Assembly: GCF_047124445.1 (NCBI RefSeq)
Contig: NZ_CP138921.1
Coordinates: 2,914,001-2,978,000, forward strand
Direction: 5' to 3'
Length of the DNA: 64,000 nt
DNA from: Shimia sp047124445
GTDB lineage: Bacteria; Pseudomonadota; Alphaproteobacteria; Rhodobacterales; Rhodobacteraceae
In this document: positions 10,437-19,385 of the stretch, piece by piece
Position numbering within the stretch: the stretch's first letter is position 1
Layout: every line of letters starts with the position of its first letter
Notes under the pieces: generated by a model
Databases searched by the model: none
What the model was told of the DNA's origin: nothing
What the model saw: the letters and a program-made list of their open reading frames with translations, nothing else
Translations under genes and position numbers: made by a program

Positions 10437-10457
10437 CTTTAAGTCCTGATCAGCTCA

Positions 10458-11276
10458 TCAGAGGTTGAGCTTTTTGCCTTTGATTGGCGCCCAAAGCTTC
10501 TTGTTGGTCAGGTAGAGCAACACGCTGAGCAGGGACAGGAACAGAACGCCGGTCAGACCTGCGCGCTGACGCGCCATCATTTTTGGCTCTGCAGTCCACA
10601 TCAGGAAGGCAGACACGTCTTCCGCTTCGTGGTGCAGAGAGTTGGAGTGACCGTCGGCAAACTCCACATCCTCACCGTACAGAGGCGGTGCCATAGAGAT
10701 CCAACCGCCTGGGAAGGCGGTATTTTCGTAGAACGTGGTACCTGCTTCTACCTTCTCCTCACCGGTGTAACCAGTCAAAACAGAATAGATGTACTCAGGA
10801 CCGCCCATGCCTTTCAGCAGTTGGTTGATGCCGGTGCCCTGCGGGCCGTGGAAACCCGCGCGGGCCTTCGCCATTAGGCTAAGGTCCGGTGCACCTTGGG
10901 AGTTGTTGGCAGGGAAGAAGTCAGTTTCCTTCAATGCCCGGAACTCATCGTTCTCAGCGTCATACAAATGCATGTTTGACGCCTCGTCGTTGATTGGGAA
11001 CTGCGCAGCGTATGCACGCACCTGATCTTCCGGCAGGTGTGGACCACCTTCGTCCGCCAGGGTGCGCAGAGGCACAAACTTCATACCGTGACACGCCGAG
11101 CAAGCCTCGGTGTAGACCTGAAGACCGCGTTGCAGCTGGTTCTGGTCGAACTTGCCAAATGGACCTTCAAAGGAGAAGGCGATGTCTTCGACGTGGCCTG
11201 CGCCACCCGCTGCCATCGCGCCACCTGCCGAGAAAGACAGGGCGGCCAGAGCAGCAATGCTAAGTTTCTTAAGCAT
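10458..11276 (-). CDS. petC: cytochrome c1 of the cytochrome bc1 complex
   Basis: The 272-residue subunit carries covalent heme c and passes electrons from the Rieske protein to cytochrome c. It has a signal peptide (LSIAALAALSFSAGGAMAA), the heme motif CSACH at residues 59-63, the axial-ligand region WISMAPPLYGE with Met195, and a single C-terminal membrane anchor (about 243-262, GVLFLSLLSVLLYL). It is the last gene of the operon, 14 bp after petB, and is followed by a strong terminator. Alphaproteobacterial homologues are also named fbcC. Confidence 0.96.
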   Translation of the reverse strand: MLKKLSIAALAALSFSAGGAMAAGGAGHVEDIAFSFEGPFGKFDQNQLQRGLQVYTEACSACHGMKFVPLRTLADEGGPHLPEDQVRAYAAQFPINDEASNMHLYDAENDEFRALKETDFFPANNSQGAPDLSLMAKARAGFHGPQGTGINQLLKGMGGPEYIYSVLTGYTGEEKVEAGTTFYENTAFPGGWISMAPPLYGEDVEFADGHSNSLHHEAEDVSAFLMWTAEPKMMARQRAGLTGVLFLSLLSVLLYLTNKKLWAPIKGKKLNL

Positions 11277-11290
11277 AATCCTGTGTCCTC

Positions 11291-12604
11291 TTATTCAGCA
11301 GGTTTGCCGTAGTGGGCGTTGAAATCTTCTTCGATGGTGACCGGCGGCGTTGTCGGCTTTTCGATCACACCGAGGATCGGCAGGATCACGAAGAAGTACG
11401 CGAACCAGTAGGTCGCACCAATCAGGGAGATGGTGGAGTATGGCGGCTCCGCTGGCATTGCGCCGGCCCACATCAGAACGATGAAGTCGACAACCAGAAG
11501 GGCGTACCACCACTTGAACATCGGACGGAAACGACCGGAGCGCACGCGGGAGGTATCGAGCCATGGCACCAGAGCCATCGCAATGATCGCACCAAACATC
11601 GCCAGAACACCGAAGAACTTCGCGTCGATGATGCCGCCGGTGATCCAGCTGGTGAACATCACAACCCAAACGTCGGCGGTGAAGGCACGCAGGATCGCGT
11701 AGAATGGCAGGAAGTACCATTCAGGCACGATGTGTGCAGGTGTCGCCAGCGGGTTCGCTTCGATGTAGTTGTCCGGGTGGCCCAGATAGTTTGGCATGAA
11801 GCCAACGATGGCGAAGAAGATGGTGACAACAATTGCCAGACCCACGAGATCTTTGATCACGAAGTAGGGCCAGAATGGCAGGGTGTCTTTCTCGGCTTCT
11901 TCTTTGGAGCCTTTGCGCACGTCAACACCGGTTGGGTTGTTGTTGCCCGTGGTGTGGAACGCCCAGATGTGGACGATCACCAGCGCGGCAATCACAAACG
12001 GCACCAGGTAGTGCAGCGAGAAGAAGCGGTTCAGAGTGGCGTTGTCCACTGCCGGTCCGCCGAGCAGCCAGGTCTGGATTGGCTCGCCGATGAACGGGAT
12101 CGCGCCAAACAGGCCGGTGATCACGGTTGCACCCCAGAAGGACATCTGACCCCAAGGCAGTACGTAGCCCATGAAGCCTGCGGCCATCATCAACAGGTAG
12201 ATGATCATGCCGACAATCCATGTGATCTCACGTGGGGCTTTATAAGAGCCGTAGTAGAGGCCACGGAAGATGTGGATGTAGACCGCAAAGAAGAACAGCG
12301 AGGCGCCGTTCATGTGCAGGTAGCGGATCATGTGACCGCCGTTCACGTTGCGCATGATGTGCTCAACGGAAGCAAAGGCCAAATCCACGTGTGGGGTGTA
12401 GTGCATCACCAGAACAATGCCGGTGACAATCTGCAGCGCCAGGCAGAACGCCAGAACGATGCCCCAGATCCACCACCAGTTCAGGTTTTTAGGAGTTGGG
12501 ATCATCAGGGTGTCATAGAGCAGGCCGATTACTGGCAGGCGGCTCTCAACCCATTTTGTGCCCTTGGATTTGGGCTCGTAGTGATCGTGTGGGATACCAG
12601 ACAT
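11291..12604 (-). CDS. petB: cytochrome b of the cytochrome bc1 complex
   Basis: The 437-residue membrane subunit binds hemes bL and bH and forms the quinol oxidation and quinone reduction sites. Eight membrane helices are visible. Key motifs are the GGHMIRYLHMNGASLFF helix, GYVLPWGQMSFWGATVI, and the Qo-site sequence PEWYFLPFYAILRA. It is longer than the mitochondrial protein because of short loop and C-terminal extensions typical of Rhodobacterales. It lies 12 bp after the Rieske gene. Homologues are also called fbcB. Confidence 0.97.
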   Translation of the reverse strand: MSGIPHDHYEPKSKGTKWVESRLPVIGLLYDTLMIPTPKNLNWWWIWGIVLAFCLALQIVTGIVLVMHYTPHVDLAFASVEHIMRNVNGGHMIRYLHMNGASLFFFAVYIHIFRGLYYGSYKAPREITWIVGMIIYLLMMAAGFMGYVLPWGQMSFWGATVITGLFGAIPFIGEPIQTWLLGGPAVDNATLNRFFSLHYLVPFVIAALVIVHIWAFHTTGNNNPTGVDVRKGSKEEAEKDTLPFWPYFVIKDLVGLAIVVTIFFAIVGFMPNYLGHPDNYIEANPLATPAHIVPEWYFLPFYAILRAFTADVWVVMFTSWITGGIIDAKFFGVLAMFGAIIAMALVPWLDTSRVRSGRFRPMFKWWYALLVVDFIVLMWAGAMPAEPPYSTISLIGATYWFAYFFVILPILGVIEKPTTPPVTIEEDFNAHYGKPAE

Positions 12605-12616
12605 TCGCGCGTCTCC

Positions 12617-13177
12617 TTATCCGAGGACCAGTTCGCTGCCCTCAAAACGGGCAACAGGAACGTGGAGGTTTTCAGGAGCCGGACCTTTGCGGATGCGGCC
12701 GGAGGTGTCGTAGTGGGAGCCGTGGCATGGGCAGAACCAACCGCCAAAGTCACCGGCGCCGTCGCCCAGAGGCACACAACCGAGGTGGGTACACACACCC
12801 ATCATCACCAGCCATTCGCCAGCTTCGTCCATGGAGCGGTTTTCATCCGCCGCATCGGTGCCTGGCTTGTTGGCGTTCTGAGAGCCCTGGTCGATGGACA
12901 GCTCGTCCACGTTAACCGCGCGGGCGTCATCGATTTCCTGCTGTGTGCGGCGGCGAATGAACACCGGCTTACCCAGCCATTTAACGGTCAGCTGCGTACC
13001 CGGCTCGATGCCAGACGTATCAACGCGAATCGAGGAGAGCGCGCGCACGTCGGCGGAGGGGTTCATCTGATTGACCAGCGGCCAGACGGCGGCACCAGTA
13101 GCCACGGCACCTGCGCCGGCGGTGGCGTAGTAGAGAAAGTCTCTCCGGGTGCCTTCGTGATCTTCTGCGTGGGACAC
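12617..13177 (-). CDS. petA: Rieske iron-sulfur protein of the cytochrome bc1 complex
   Basis: This 186-residue subunit holds the [2Fe-2S] cluster that takes the first electron from quinol. The cluster motifs are CTHLGC and CPCHGSHYD, with the two cysteines and two histidines that bind iron and a disulfide pair. The N-terminus TRRDFLYYATAGAGAVATG is a twin-arginine-type uncleaved membrane anchor. A GTG start at 13177 is chosen: GGAGG lies 6 bp upstream and the sequence then matches the family N-terminus SHAEDHEGTRRDF. The longer frame from 13291 would add 38 residues with no family support and no ribosome site. It leads the petABC operon. Confidence 0.95.
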   Translation of the reverse strand: MSHAEDHEGTRRDFLYYATAGAGAVATGAAVWPLVNQMNPSADVRALSSIRVDTSGIEPGTQLTVKWLGKPVFIRRRTQQEIDDARAVNVDELSIDQGSQNANKPGTDAADENRSMDEAGEWLVMMGVCTHLGCVPLGDGAGDFGGWFCPCHGSHYDTSGRIRKGPAPENLHVPVARFEGSELVLG

Positions 13178-13483
13178 GAGGTTCCTCCATTTTTCAGCCG
13201 GCATGCGGCCCATATCGGTTGGGGCCGCAGTTACCCGCAGCCTCTCTCCGCCGCTATTTAACGAAGGTGTTGCAACCCGTCCAGCGAACATTCGCTTATC
13301 TTGTAATGTCGCGTCCCCTTGTCGCGCTTCCTGACACGGTTTTTGGGGAGATTGGCAGCAATAATCTTACCTTGGTCGGAGATGCGCCCCCGTTTTACCC
13401 TCGAATCGCCCTCGGCAGCGCAGGCTGGTGTGGCTCAGTCAAAGCGGCTAGAGCTTGCAAGACTGCCAAATCGGAGCGCCCCT
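13178..13483. promoter_or_regulatory. petABC / lysR divergent intergenic region with a 14-bp palindrome
   Basis: The 306-bp stretch between the Rieske GTG and the LysR GTG holds no gene I can support. It contains the perfect inverted repeat AGCGAA-CA-TTCGCT at 13283-13296, 106 bp upstream of petA, a likely regulator site. The promoters for petABC (leftward) and lysR (rightward) must lie here, but I could not fix -35 and -10 boxes with confidence. Confidence 0.5.
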
Positions 13484-14371
13484 GTGATCAGCCTCAAAGA
13501 CCTTGAATTCCTGTCCTCCTTGGCGCGCCACGGGCATTTTGCGCGGGCAGCAGAGGAATGCGGCGTGTCCCAGCCCGCCTTCAGCATGCGCATTCGAAAG
13601 CTGGAAGAGCGGCTTGATGCGGCGATTGTGAAGCGGGGCAACCGGTTTCAGGGGTTCACGCCGGAGGGGGAGGCGCTGGTGCGCCATGCCCGCAAGATCA
13701 TGGACAGCGTCAAACTGCTGGAAGAAGAGTTCCGCTCGGCGGGTGGCGAGATCACCGGGCGGATGACGATTGGCGTGATTCCAACGGCGGTGGGCTTTGC
13801 CGCCGAGGCGGTGCAGAACCTGCGTGCAGATCACCCTGGCATCATAGTGCGCCTGCAGACCGTGTCTTCGCTGGCAATCCAACAAGGGTTGGAGAACGGC
13901 GTTTTTGATGCGGGCATTACCTATGGCGAAGGGGTGTCGCCAGAGATGGTGCGCGTGGAACACCTCTATAATGAGAGCTATCTGCTGTTGGCGCCCAAAG
14001 CCCTCGCCCCGCGAGACACTGGCACGGCCAGTTGGGAAGAAGCCGCCGCCTTGCCGTTGAGCCTTCTGGACCCGAGCATGCAAAACCGACGGATTCTGGA
14101 TGTGATTTTCCGCGACCTTGGTGTGATCCCCAATGTGGTGGCGGAAACCGGGGAGTTCACCGCCTCCATGTTGATGGCGGCCAATGGCGTGGCCGCGACA
14201 GTGATCCCGGCTGGCTTGGCCAACTGTTTGGGCGACATGCCAAATACCGTTGCCCTGCCGCTCACCTCCCCTGAGGAAGAGAAAGATGTGAGTCTGGTGT
14301 CGCCCCATCGCGATCCGGGCCTGTCCACGGTAGAGGCGCTGCGTCGGACGCTTGGATTGAGCGCAACATAA
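13484..14371 (+). CDS. LysR-family regulator, probable activator of formate dehydrogenase genes
   Basis: The 295-residue protein has the LysR winged helix at its N-terminus (ISLKDLEFLSSLARHGHFARAAEECGVSQPAFSMRIRKLEERL reads across residues 2-44) and a periplasmic-binding-like effector domain from about residue 90. The GTG at 13484 is preferred: GGAG lies 7 bp upstream and LysR proteins usually begin just before this helix; the open frame extends back to 13319 without family support. It is co-directional with and 85 bp upstream of fdsGB. LysR regulators (FdsR) control fds operons in related bacteria; the effector is probably formate, by inference. Confidence 0.85.
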   Translation: MISLKDLEFLSSLARHGHFARAAEECGVSQPAFSMRIRKLEERLDAAIVKRGNRFQGFTPEGEALVRHARKIMDSVKLLEEEFRSAGGEITGRMTIGVIPTAVGFAAEAVQNLRADHPGIIVRLQTVSSLAIQQGLENGVFDAGITYGEGVSPEMVRVEHLYNESYLLLAPKALAPRDTGTASWEEAAALPLSLLDPSMQNRRILDVIFRDLGVIPNVVAETGEFTASMLMAANGVAATVIPAGLANCLGDMPNTVALPLTSPEEEKDVSLVSPHRDPGLSTVEALRRTLGLSAT

Positions 14372-14456
14372 TCAAAACTTATCGCAACTTAAGTTTTACC
14401 TGATTGATTATCACTTTGCGTGATGCCACCGTAACCCATCTGGCAGGGAGGTGACC
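14372..14456 (+). promoter_or_regulatory. fds operon upstream region with palindromes
   Basis: Between lysR and fdsGB lie two short dyads: the palindrome AACTTAAGTT at 14386-14395 and TGAT-N5-ATCA at 14401-14413. Dyads of this kind are the usual LysR contact pattern. The ribosome site AGGGAGGT at 14445-14452 decides the ATG at 14457. Confidence 0.5.
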
Positions 14457-16148
14457 ATGGTACCGCTGGACGATTCCAAGGGAGTTTGGAAGAAAAAAGG
14501 CACAGGCAAATCGCGCCGCACGCCCAAAGGGCGTCAGGTTGAGGATGCCGCGCTTGCTGAGGTTCAGGCGCTTTTGGGGGAGACCCCGCGTCGACGTGAC
14601 CTGCTGATCGAGTTTTTGCACCTTATTCAAGACGCTTACGGGCATCTGTCTGCGGCGCACATCCGCGCTTTGGCGGAAGAAATGCGGGTGGGGCAGGCTG
14701 AGCTCTACGAGGTTGCCACCTTCTATGCCCACTTTGATGTGGTCTCCGAGGACGAGACTCCCCCCCCTGCCCTGACCATTCGGGTATGTGATTCGCTCTC
14801 CTGCGAATTGGCGGGTGCGGAGCAATTGCATCAGGCGCTGAAAGACGGAATGGATCCGTCCGAAGTGCGCGTGCTGCGGGCACCCTGCATGGGGCGCTGC
14901 GATACCGCTCCGACATTGGAATTGGGCCACAATCACATTGACCACGCCACGGTGGAAAAGGTTGAGGCCGCGATTGCCGCCAATGACACCCATGCGCGTA
15001 TTCCTGAGTATGAAGACCTCACCGCCTATCAGGACGAAGGTGGCTATGCTGAGTTGCTCAAACTGCGCAACAGCGGAGATTGGGAAGCAGTGCAGGAGCA
15101 AGTGCTGGCCAGTGGTCTGCGCGGGCTTGGCGGCGCGGGATTCCCGTCTGGCAAGAAGTGGGGCTTTGTGCGCGCCAACGCGGGGCCACGCTATCTTGCG
15201 GTGAACGGCGACGAAGGCGAACCGGGCACGTTTAAAGACCGCTACTACTTAGAGCGCCGTCCGCATCTTTTCCTTGAGGGCATGTTGATTGCGGCCTGGG
15301 CTGTGGAAGCGGAGACCTGCTTTATCTATCTGCGCGATGAATACCCAGCGGTGCGACTCATTTTGACACGAGAGATTGCCAAGCTGGAAGCGGCTGGGAT
15401 TGTGGCGCCGGGCTACATTGATCTGCGCCGTGGCGCAGGGGCGTACATCTGTGGCGAAGAAAGCGCGATGATCGAGTCGATCGAGGGCAAACGCGGATTG
15501 CCCCGTCACCGCCCGCCATTTGTGGCGCAGGTGGGTATCTTCAACCGCCCCACCTTGGTGCACAACGTCGAGACACTCTATTGGGTGGCGCGGATTGTGC
15601 GTGAGGGTGCAGAAGCAATGTCTTCTGTCGAACTCAACGGCCGCACCGGCCTGCGCAGCTATTCTGTATCCGGTCGCGTGAAAGCGCCGGGCGTGTATGA
15701 ACTGCCAGCTGGGTCCACCATTCTGGACATCATCGCTGCCGCAGGCGGCATGATGGACGGGCACAACTTCAAAGCATTCCAGCCGGGTGGGCCCTCCTCC
15801 GGCCTTTTGCCCGCCTCGATGTCGGATGTGCCTCTGGATTTTGACACTTTGCAGCCGCTGGGCACCTTTATTGGCTCCGCCGCCGTGGTGGTGCTGTCTG
15901 ATGAGGACAGCGCGCGGGATGCGGCTCTAAATATGCTGAAGTTCTTTGAGGACGAGAGCTGTGGCCAATGTACGCCGTGCCGAACGGGCTGTGAAAAAGC
16001 TGTTAAACTGATGCAAGCGGACAGTTGGGATCAGCCCCTGCTGGAAGATCTGTGTCAGGTGATGAGCGACGCCAGCATCTGTGGCCTAGGACAGGCTGCG
16101 CCCAATCCGATCCGCCTTGTGATGAAGCATTTTAACGAGGAGATTTAG
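14457..16148 (+). CDS. fdsGB: fused gamma-beta subunit of NAD-dependent formate dehydrogenase
   Basis: This 563-residue protein joins an N-terminal NuoE/FdsG-like domain to a C-terminal NuoF/FdsB-like domain. The first part (about 30-170) has the thioredoxin-fold [2Fe-2S] cysteines in VCDSLSCELAG and APCMGRCDTAP. The second part has the FMN site (RGLGGAGFPSGKKWGF, NGDEGEPGTFKDR), the NADH-binding GAYICGEESAMIESIEG and the [4Fe-4S] motif CGQCTPCRTGC near residue 505, with a further Cys in SICGLG. It takes electrons from the formate-oxidising FdsA and reduces NAD. In Rhodobacter capsulatus and Cupriavidus the two domains are separate genes. ATG at 14457 is chosen over a GTG at 14451 that lies inside the ribosome site. 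Confidence 0.93.
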   Translation: MVPLDDSKGVWKKKGTGKSRRTPKGRQVEDAALAEVQALLGETPRRRDLLIEFLHLIQDAYGHLSAAHIRALAEEMRVGQAELYEVATFYAHFDVVSEDETPPPALTIRVCDSLSCELAGAEQLHQALKDGMDPSEVRVLRAPCMGRCDTAPTLELGHNHIDHATVEKVEAAIAANDTHARIPEYEDLTAYQDEGGYAELLKLRNSGDWEAVQEQVLASGLRGLGGAGFPSGKKWGFVRANAGPRYLAVNGDEGEPGTFKDRYYLERRPHLFLEGMLIAAWAVEAETCFIYLRDEYPAVRLILTREIAKLEAAGIVAPGYIDLRRGAGAYICGEESAMIESIEGKRGLPRHRPPFVAQVGIFNRPTLVHNVETLYWVARIVREGAEAMSSVELNGRTGLRSYSVSGRVKAPGVYELPAGSTILDIIAAAGGMMDGHNFKAFQPGGPSSGLLPASMSDVPLDFDTLQPLGTFIGSAAVVVLSDEDSARDAALNMLKFFEDESCGQCTPCRTGCEKAVKLMQADSWDQPLLEDLCQVMSDASICGLGQAAPNPIRLVMKHFNEEI

Positions 16149-16149
16149 G

Positions 16150-16530
16150 ATGACACAGATGGATTTGGGCGCGTTTTCGGTGAGTTTGGCGGTCAAGGAT
16201 TTGGCCGCGAGCAAAGCCTTCTATGAAAAGCTTGGTTTTGAGATGATGGGCGGCCAACCCGACGAGAACTGGTGCATTCTGAAAAACGGTGACCATGTGA
16301 TTGGGCTGTTTCAGGGTATGTTTGAAGGCAACATCCTGACGTTCAATCCCGGCTGGGATCAGAGCGCGCAGAACACTGACGCGTTCACCGATGTGCGCGA
16401 TCTACAAAAACAACTTAAGGACAAAGGCCTTGAGTTGATGAGCGAGGCGGATGAGGCCTCTGAGGGGCCCGCGAGCCTGATGCTGCAAGATCCGGATGGC
16501 AACACCATCCTGATTGACCAACACCGATAA
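16150..16530 (+). CDS. VOC-superfamily (glyoxalase/bleomycin-resistance fold) protein
   Basis: The 126-residue protein has the paired beta-alpha-beta-beta-beta units of the vicinal oxygen chelate fold: FSVSLAVKDLAASKAFYEKLGFE at the start and SLMLQDPDGNTILIDQ at the end. The second half keeps a typical metal-ligand position (near the end strand), while the first strand has Ser and Leu where glyoxalase I has a His, so metal binding is doubtful. It begins 1 bp after the fdsGB stop, and its ribosome site GAGGAG lies inside the end of that gene, so it is translated as part of the fds operon. Its role there is not known to me; lactoylglutathione or formaldehyde-adduct chemistry would be speculation. 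Confidence 0.85.
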   Translation: MTQMDLGAFSVSLAVKDLAASKAFYEKLGFEMMGGQPDENWCILKNGDHVIGLFQGMFEGNILTFNPGWDQSAQNTDAFTDVRDLQKQLKDKGLELMSEADEASEGPASLMLQDPDGNTILIDQHR

Positions 16531-16544
16531 AGAGCGAGGTCGCC

Positions 16545-19328
16545 ATGCTTGACGCCAGCCAGACCAACACCGTGACCTTTTCCCTCGATGGAAAGGACGT
16601 GACCGTACCCGAAGGCACCAGCATCTGGGATGCCGCCAACGGGCAAGGATTTGTGATCCCGCATCTGTGCCACAAACCGGCCAAAAGCTATCGCCCGGAC
16701 GGCAATTGCCGCGCCTGTGTGGTTGAAGTGGAAGGGGAGCGCACCCTGGCTGCCTCCTGCATTCGCCCTGCCACTGAGGGCATGGTGGTGCACACCCAAT
16801 CCGAGCGGGCGGTGAAAGCGCGGGAGATGGTGATCGAGCTTTTAGTCGCCGATCAGCCCGAGGTGAAGCACGACGCCAGCAGCCATTTTGCAGACATGGC
16901 CGCGCAAGTTGGGGTGGAACAGTCTCGATTCCCGGCCAAAGCGCCCGAGTCTGTGCCGCTGTTGGATGCCAGCCATGTGGCGATGAGCGTCAACCTGGAC
17001 GCCTGCATTCACTGTAATCTTTGCGTGCGGGCGTGCCGCGAGGTGCAGGTCAATGATGTGATTGGCATGAGTGGGCGCGGGGCTGAAGCCAAAATTGTGT
17101 TTGATCAGGACGACGCCATGGGGGCGTCGAGCTGTGTGGCGTGTGGCGAATGTGTGCAGGCCTGCCCCACCGGCGCGTTGATGCCAGCGGCTGTGTTGGA
17201 CGAAACCGGCGCGGGCGACAGCGCGGATTATGACCGCGAAGTCAAAAGCGTCTGCCCCTACTGCGGCGTGGGCTGTCAGATCAGCTTCAAAGTCAAAGAC
17301 GATAAGATCAAATATGTTGAGGGCATCGACGGGCCTGCGAATGAAAACCGCCTGTGTGTCAAAGGCCGCTTTGGCTTTGACTACATCGAGCATCCGCACC
17401 GTTTGACCAAACCGCTGATCCGTCGTGACGATGCGCCCGCGAAAGGCCTGAACGTCGATCCGGGCAATTTGCTCACGCATTTCCGCGAGGCAACCTGGGA
17501 CGAAGCACTGGATGCCGCGGCGGGTGGATTGGACAAGCTGCGAGCAGAAAAAGGCACGAACGTTGCCGGATTCGGCTCTGCGAAGTGTTCCAATGAGGAA
17601 GCCTACCTGTTCCAGAAGCTGATCCGTCAGGGCTTTGGCCACAACAACGTGGACCACTGCACGCGGCTGTGTCACGCCTCCTCGGTGTCGGCCCTGTTGG
17701 AAAACGTCGGCTCCGGCGCGGTGACGGCGACGTTCAACGAGATCGAAAACGCCGATGTGGCGATTGCGATTGGCTGTAACCCAATTGAAAACCACCCGGT
17801 GGCGGCGACCTATTTCAAACAGTTCGCCAAACGCGGCGGCAAGTTGATTGTCTGTGACCCACGGGGGGTGGGCCTTGGCAAACACGCCAGCCACAAGCTG
17901 CAGTTTAAGCCGGGTGCGGATGTCTCCATGCTGAACGCGATCATGCATGTGATCGTCGAAGAAGAGCTTTACGACGAAGCTTATATCTCCGAGTTCACCG
18001 AGAACTGGGAGGAAATGAAAGCGCATCTAAAGGACTTCTCTCCAGAAGCAATGGAGCCGATTTGCGGTATTGATCCAGAACTGCTGCGCGACGCAGCGCG
18101 GACCTTTGCCAAGGGCAAAGCCGGCATGATTTTCTGGGGCATGGGTGTGTCTCAGCACATTCACGGCACGGACAATGCGCGCTGCCTGATTTCACTGGCG
18201 CTGATGACCGGCAATGTGGGCAAACCCGGTGCGGGTCTGCACCCGCTGCGCGGGCAGAACAACGTGCAAGGGGCGTCTGATGCGGGGCTGATCCCAATGT
18301 TCCTGCCGGACTATCAGTCGGTGATGGACGACGGTGTGCGCTCTGCCTTCACTAAGGTTTGGGACAGCGAGGATTTCTCTGCGCAAAAAGGCCTCACCGT
18401 GGTGGAGATCATGCATGCAATCCATGATGGCGACATCAAAGGCATGTATATTCTGGGTGAAAACCCGGCGATGTCGGACCCGGATGTGGACCACGCCCGT
18501 GCGGCGCTGGCGATGCTGGATCATCTGGTGGTGCAGGATATTTTCCTCACGGAAACAGCGAACTATGCCGATGTGATCCTGCCAAGCTCAGCTTGGCATG
18601 AGAAATCCGGTACGGTGACCAACACCAACCGTCAGGTGCAGATGGGCCGCCCTGTGACCCCACCTCCGGGTGAGGCCAAGGAAGACTGGTGGATCGAGGT
18701 CGAGCTGGCCAAGCGGCTGGGGCTCAACTGGGACTACAGCCACCCCAAAGAGGTGTTTGCCGAGATGAAGCTCAACATGGGCTCGCTCAACAACATCACT
18801 TGGGAGCGTTTGGAAGGCGAGGCTGTAACCTATCCGTCGCTGTCGCCGGAAGACCCCGGCCAGCCAATTGTGTTTGGTGATGGTTTCCCACGGGAAAACA
18901 AACGCGCGCGGTTTACGCCAGCATCGGTGATCCCGCCGGACGACAAGCAGACCGAAGACTATCCGATGGTACTCATCACTGGTCGTCAGTTGGAGCATTG
19001 GCACACCGGCTCGATGACGCGCCGCGCCAGCACGCTGGATGCGTTGGAGCCAGAGGCGAACTGTTCCTTGCATCCGTCGACGCTGCGCAAGCTCGGTGTT
19101 GAAGCTGGGGAGTATGTGGCGCTGACCACGCGGCGCGGTTCTGTGACCGTCATGGCGCGGGCGGATCGCGCGGTGGCGCCGGACAACGTGTTCCTGCCCT
19201 TTGCCTATGTCGAAGCGGCGGCGAATATCCTCACGAACGCAGCGCTGGACCCATACGGGAAGATCCCGGAGTTCAAATTCTCGGCTGTGAAGGTTGAGAA
19301 GGTAGAAACGCCGATTGCGGCGGAATAG
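16545..19328 (+). CDS. fdsA: molybdenum-dependent formate dehydrogenase alpha subunit
   Basis: The 927-residue catalytic subunit oxidises formate to CO2. Domains in order: a [2Fe-2S] ferredoxin (1-85, with CRACVVEVEGERTLAASC), a His-Cys3 NuoG-like cluster (about 85-125), two [4Fe-4S] clusters (CIHCNLCVRACREVQ and CVACGECVQACPTG), the molybdopterin domain opening with CPYCGVGCQ at 237 and the C-terminal dinucleotide-binding domain. The molybdenum ligand is Cys376 in HCTRLCHASSV, so this is a cysteine, not selenocysteine, enzyme. There is no signal peptide, in keeping with a cytoplasmic NAD-linked complex. The usual accessory genes fdsC (fdhD) and fdsD do not follow; a terminator does. Confidence 0.95.
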   Translation: MLDASQTNTVTFSLDGKDVTVPEGTSIWDAANGQGFVIPHLCHKPAKSYRPDGNCRACVVEVEGERTLAASCIRPATEGMVVHTQSERAVKAREMVIELLVADQPEVKHDASSHFADMAAQVGVEQSRFPAKAPESVPLLDASHVAMSVNLDACIHCNLCVRACREVQVNDVIGMSGRGAEAKIVFDQDDAMGASSCVACGECVQACPTGALMPAAVLDETGAGDSADYDREVKSVCPYCGVGCQISFKVKDDKIKYVEGIDGPANENRLCVKGRFGFDYIEHPHRLTKPLIRRDDAPAKGLNVDPGNLLTHFREATWDEALDAAAGGLDKLRAEKGTNVAGFGSAKCSNEEAYLFQKLIRQGFGHNNVDHCTRLCHASSVSALLENVGSGAVTATFNEIENADVAIAIGCNPIENHPVAATYFKQFAKRGGKLIVCDPRGVGLGKHASHKLQFKPGADVSMLNAIMHVIVEEELYDEAYISEFTENWEEMKAHLKDFSPEAMEPICGIDPELLRDAARTFAKGKAGMIFWGMGVSQHIHGTDNARCLISLALMTGNVGKPGAGLHPLRGQNNVQGASDAGLIPMFLPDYQSVMDDGVRSAFTKVWDSEDFSAQKGLTVVEIMHAIHDGDIKGMYILGENPAMSDPDVDHARAALAMLDHLVVQDIFLTETANYADVILPSSAWHEKSGTVTNTNRQVQMGRPVTPPPGEAKEDWWIEVELAKRLGLNWDYSHPKEVFAEMKLNMGSLNNITWERLEGEAVTYPSLSPEDPGQPIVFGDGFPRENKRARFTPASVIPPDDKQTEDYPMVLITGRQLEHWHTGSMTRRASTLDALEPEANCSLHPSTLRKLGVEAGEYVALTTRRGSVTVMARADRAVAPDNVFLPFAYVEAAANILTNAALDPYGKIPEFKFSAVKVEKVETPIAAE

Positions 19329-19345
19329 AGACTGATGTTTGTGCG

Positions 19346-19381
19346 AAAAGGCCGCGCTCCTGATTGGAAGCGCGGCCTTTT
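19346..19381. terminator. bidirectional terminator after fdsA
   Basis: A 13-bp perfect stem AAAAGGCCGCGCT/AGCGCGGCCTTTT (19346-19358 and 19369-19381) with a 10-nt loop lies between the convergent fdsA and GST genes. The A-run and T-run on the two sides let it work in both directions. Confidence 0.88.
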
Positions 19382-19385
19382 GTGT

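Noticed and set aside
11312..13261. Plus-strand frame of 649 residues
   Set aside because: It is antisense to petB and petA, whose identity is certain. The sequence is rich in His, Arg and Gln in the manner of a shadow frame.
17661..17681. Selenocysteine formate dehydrogenase
   Set aside because: The codon at the molybdenum-ligand position is TGT (Cys376), not TGA.
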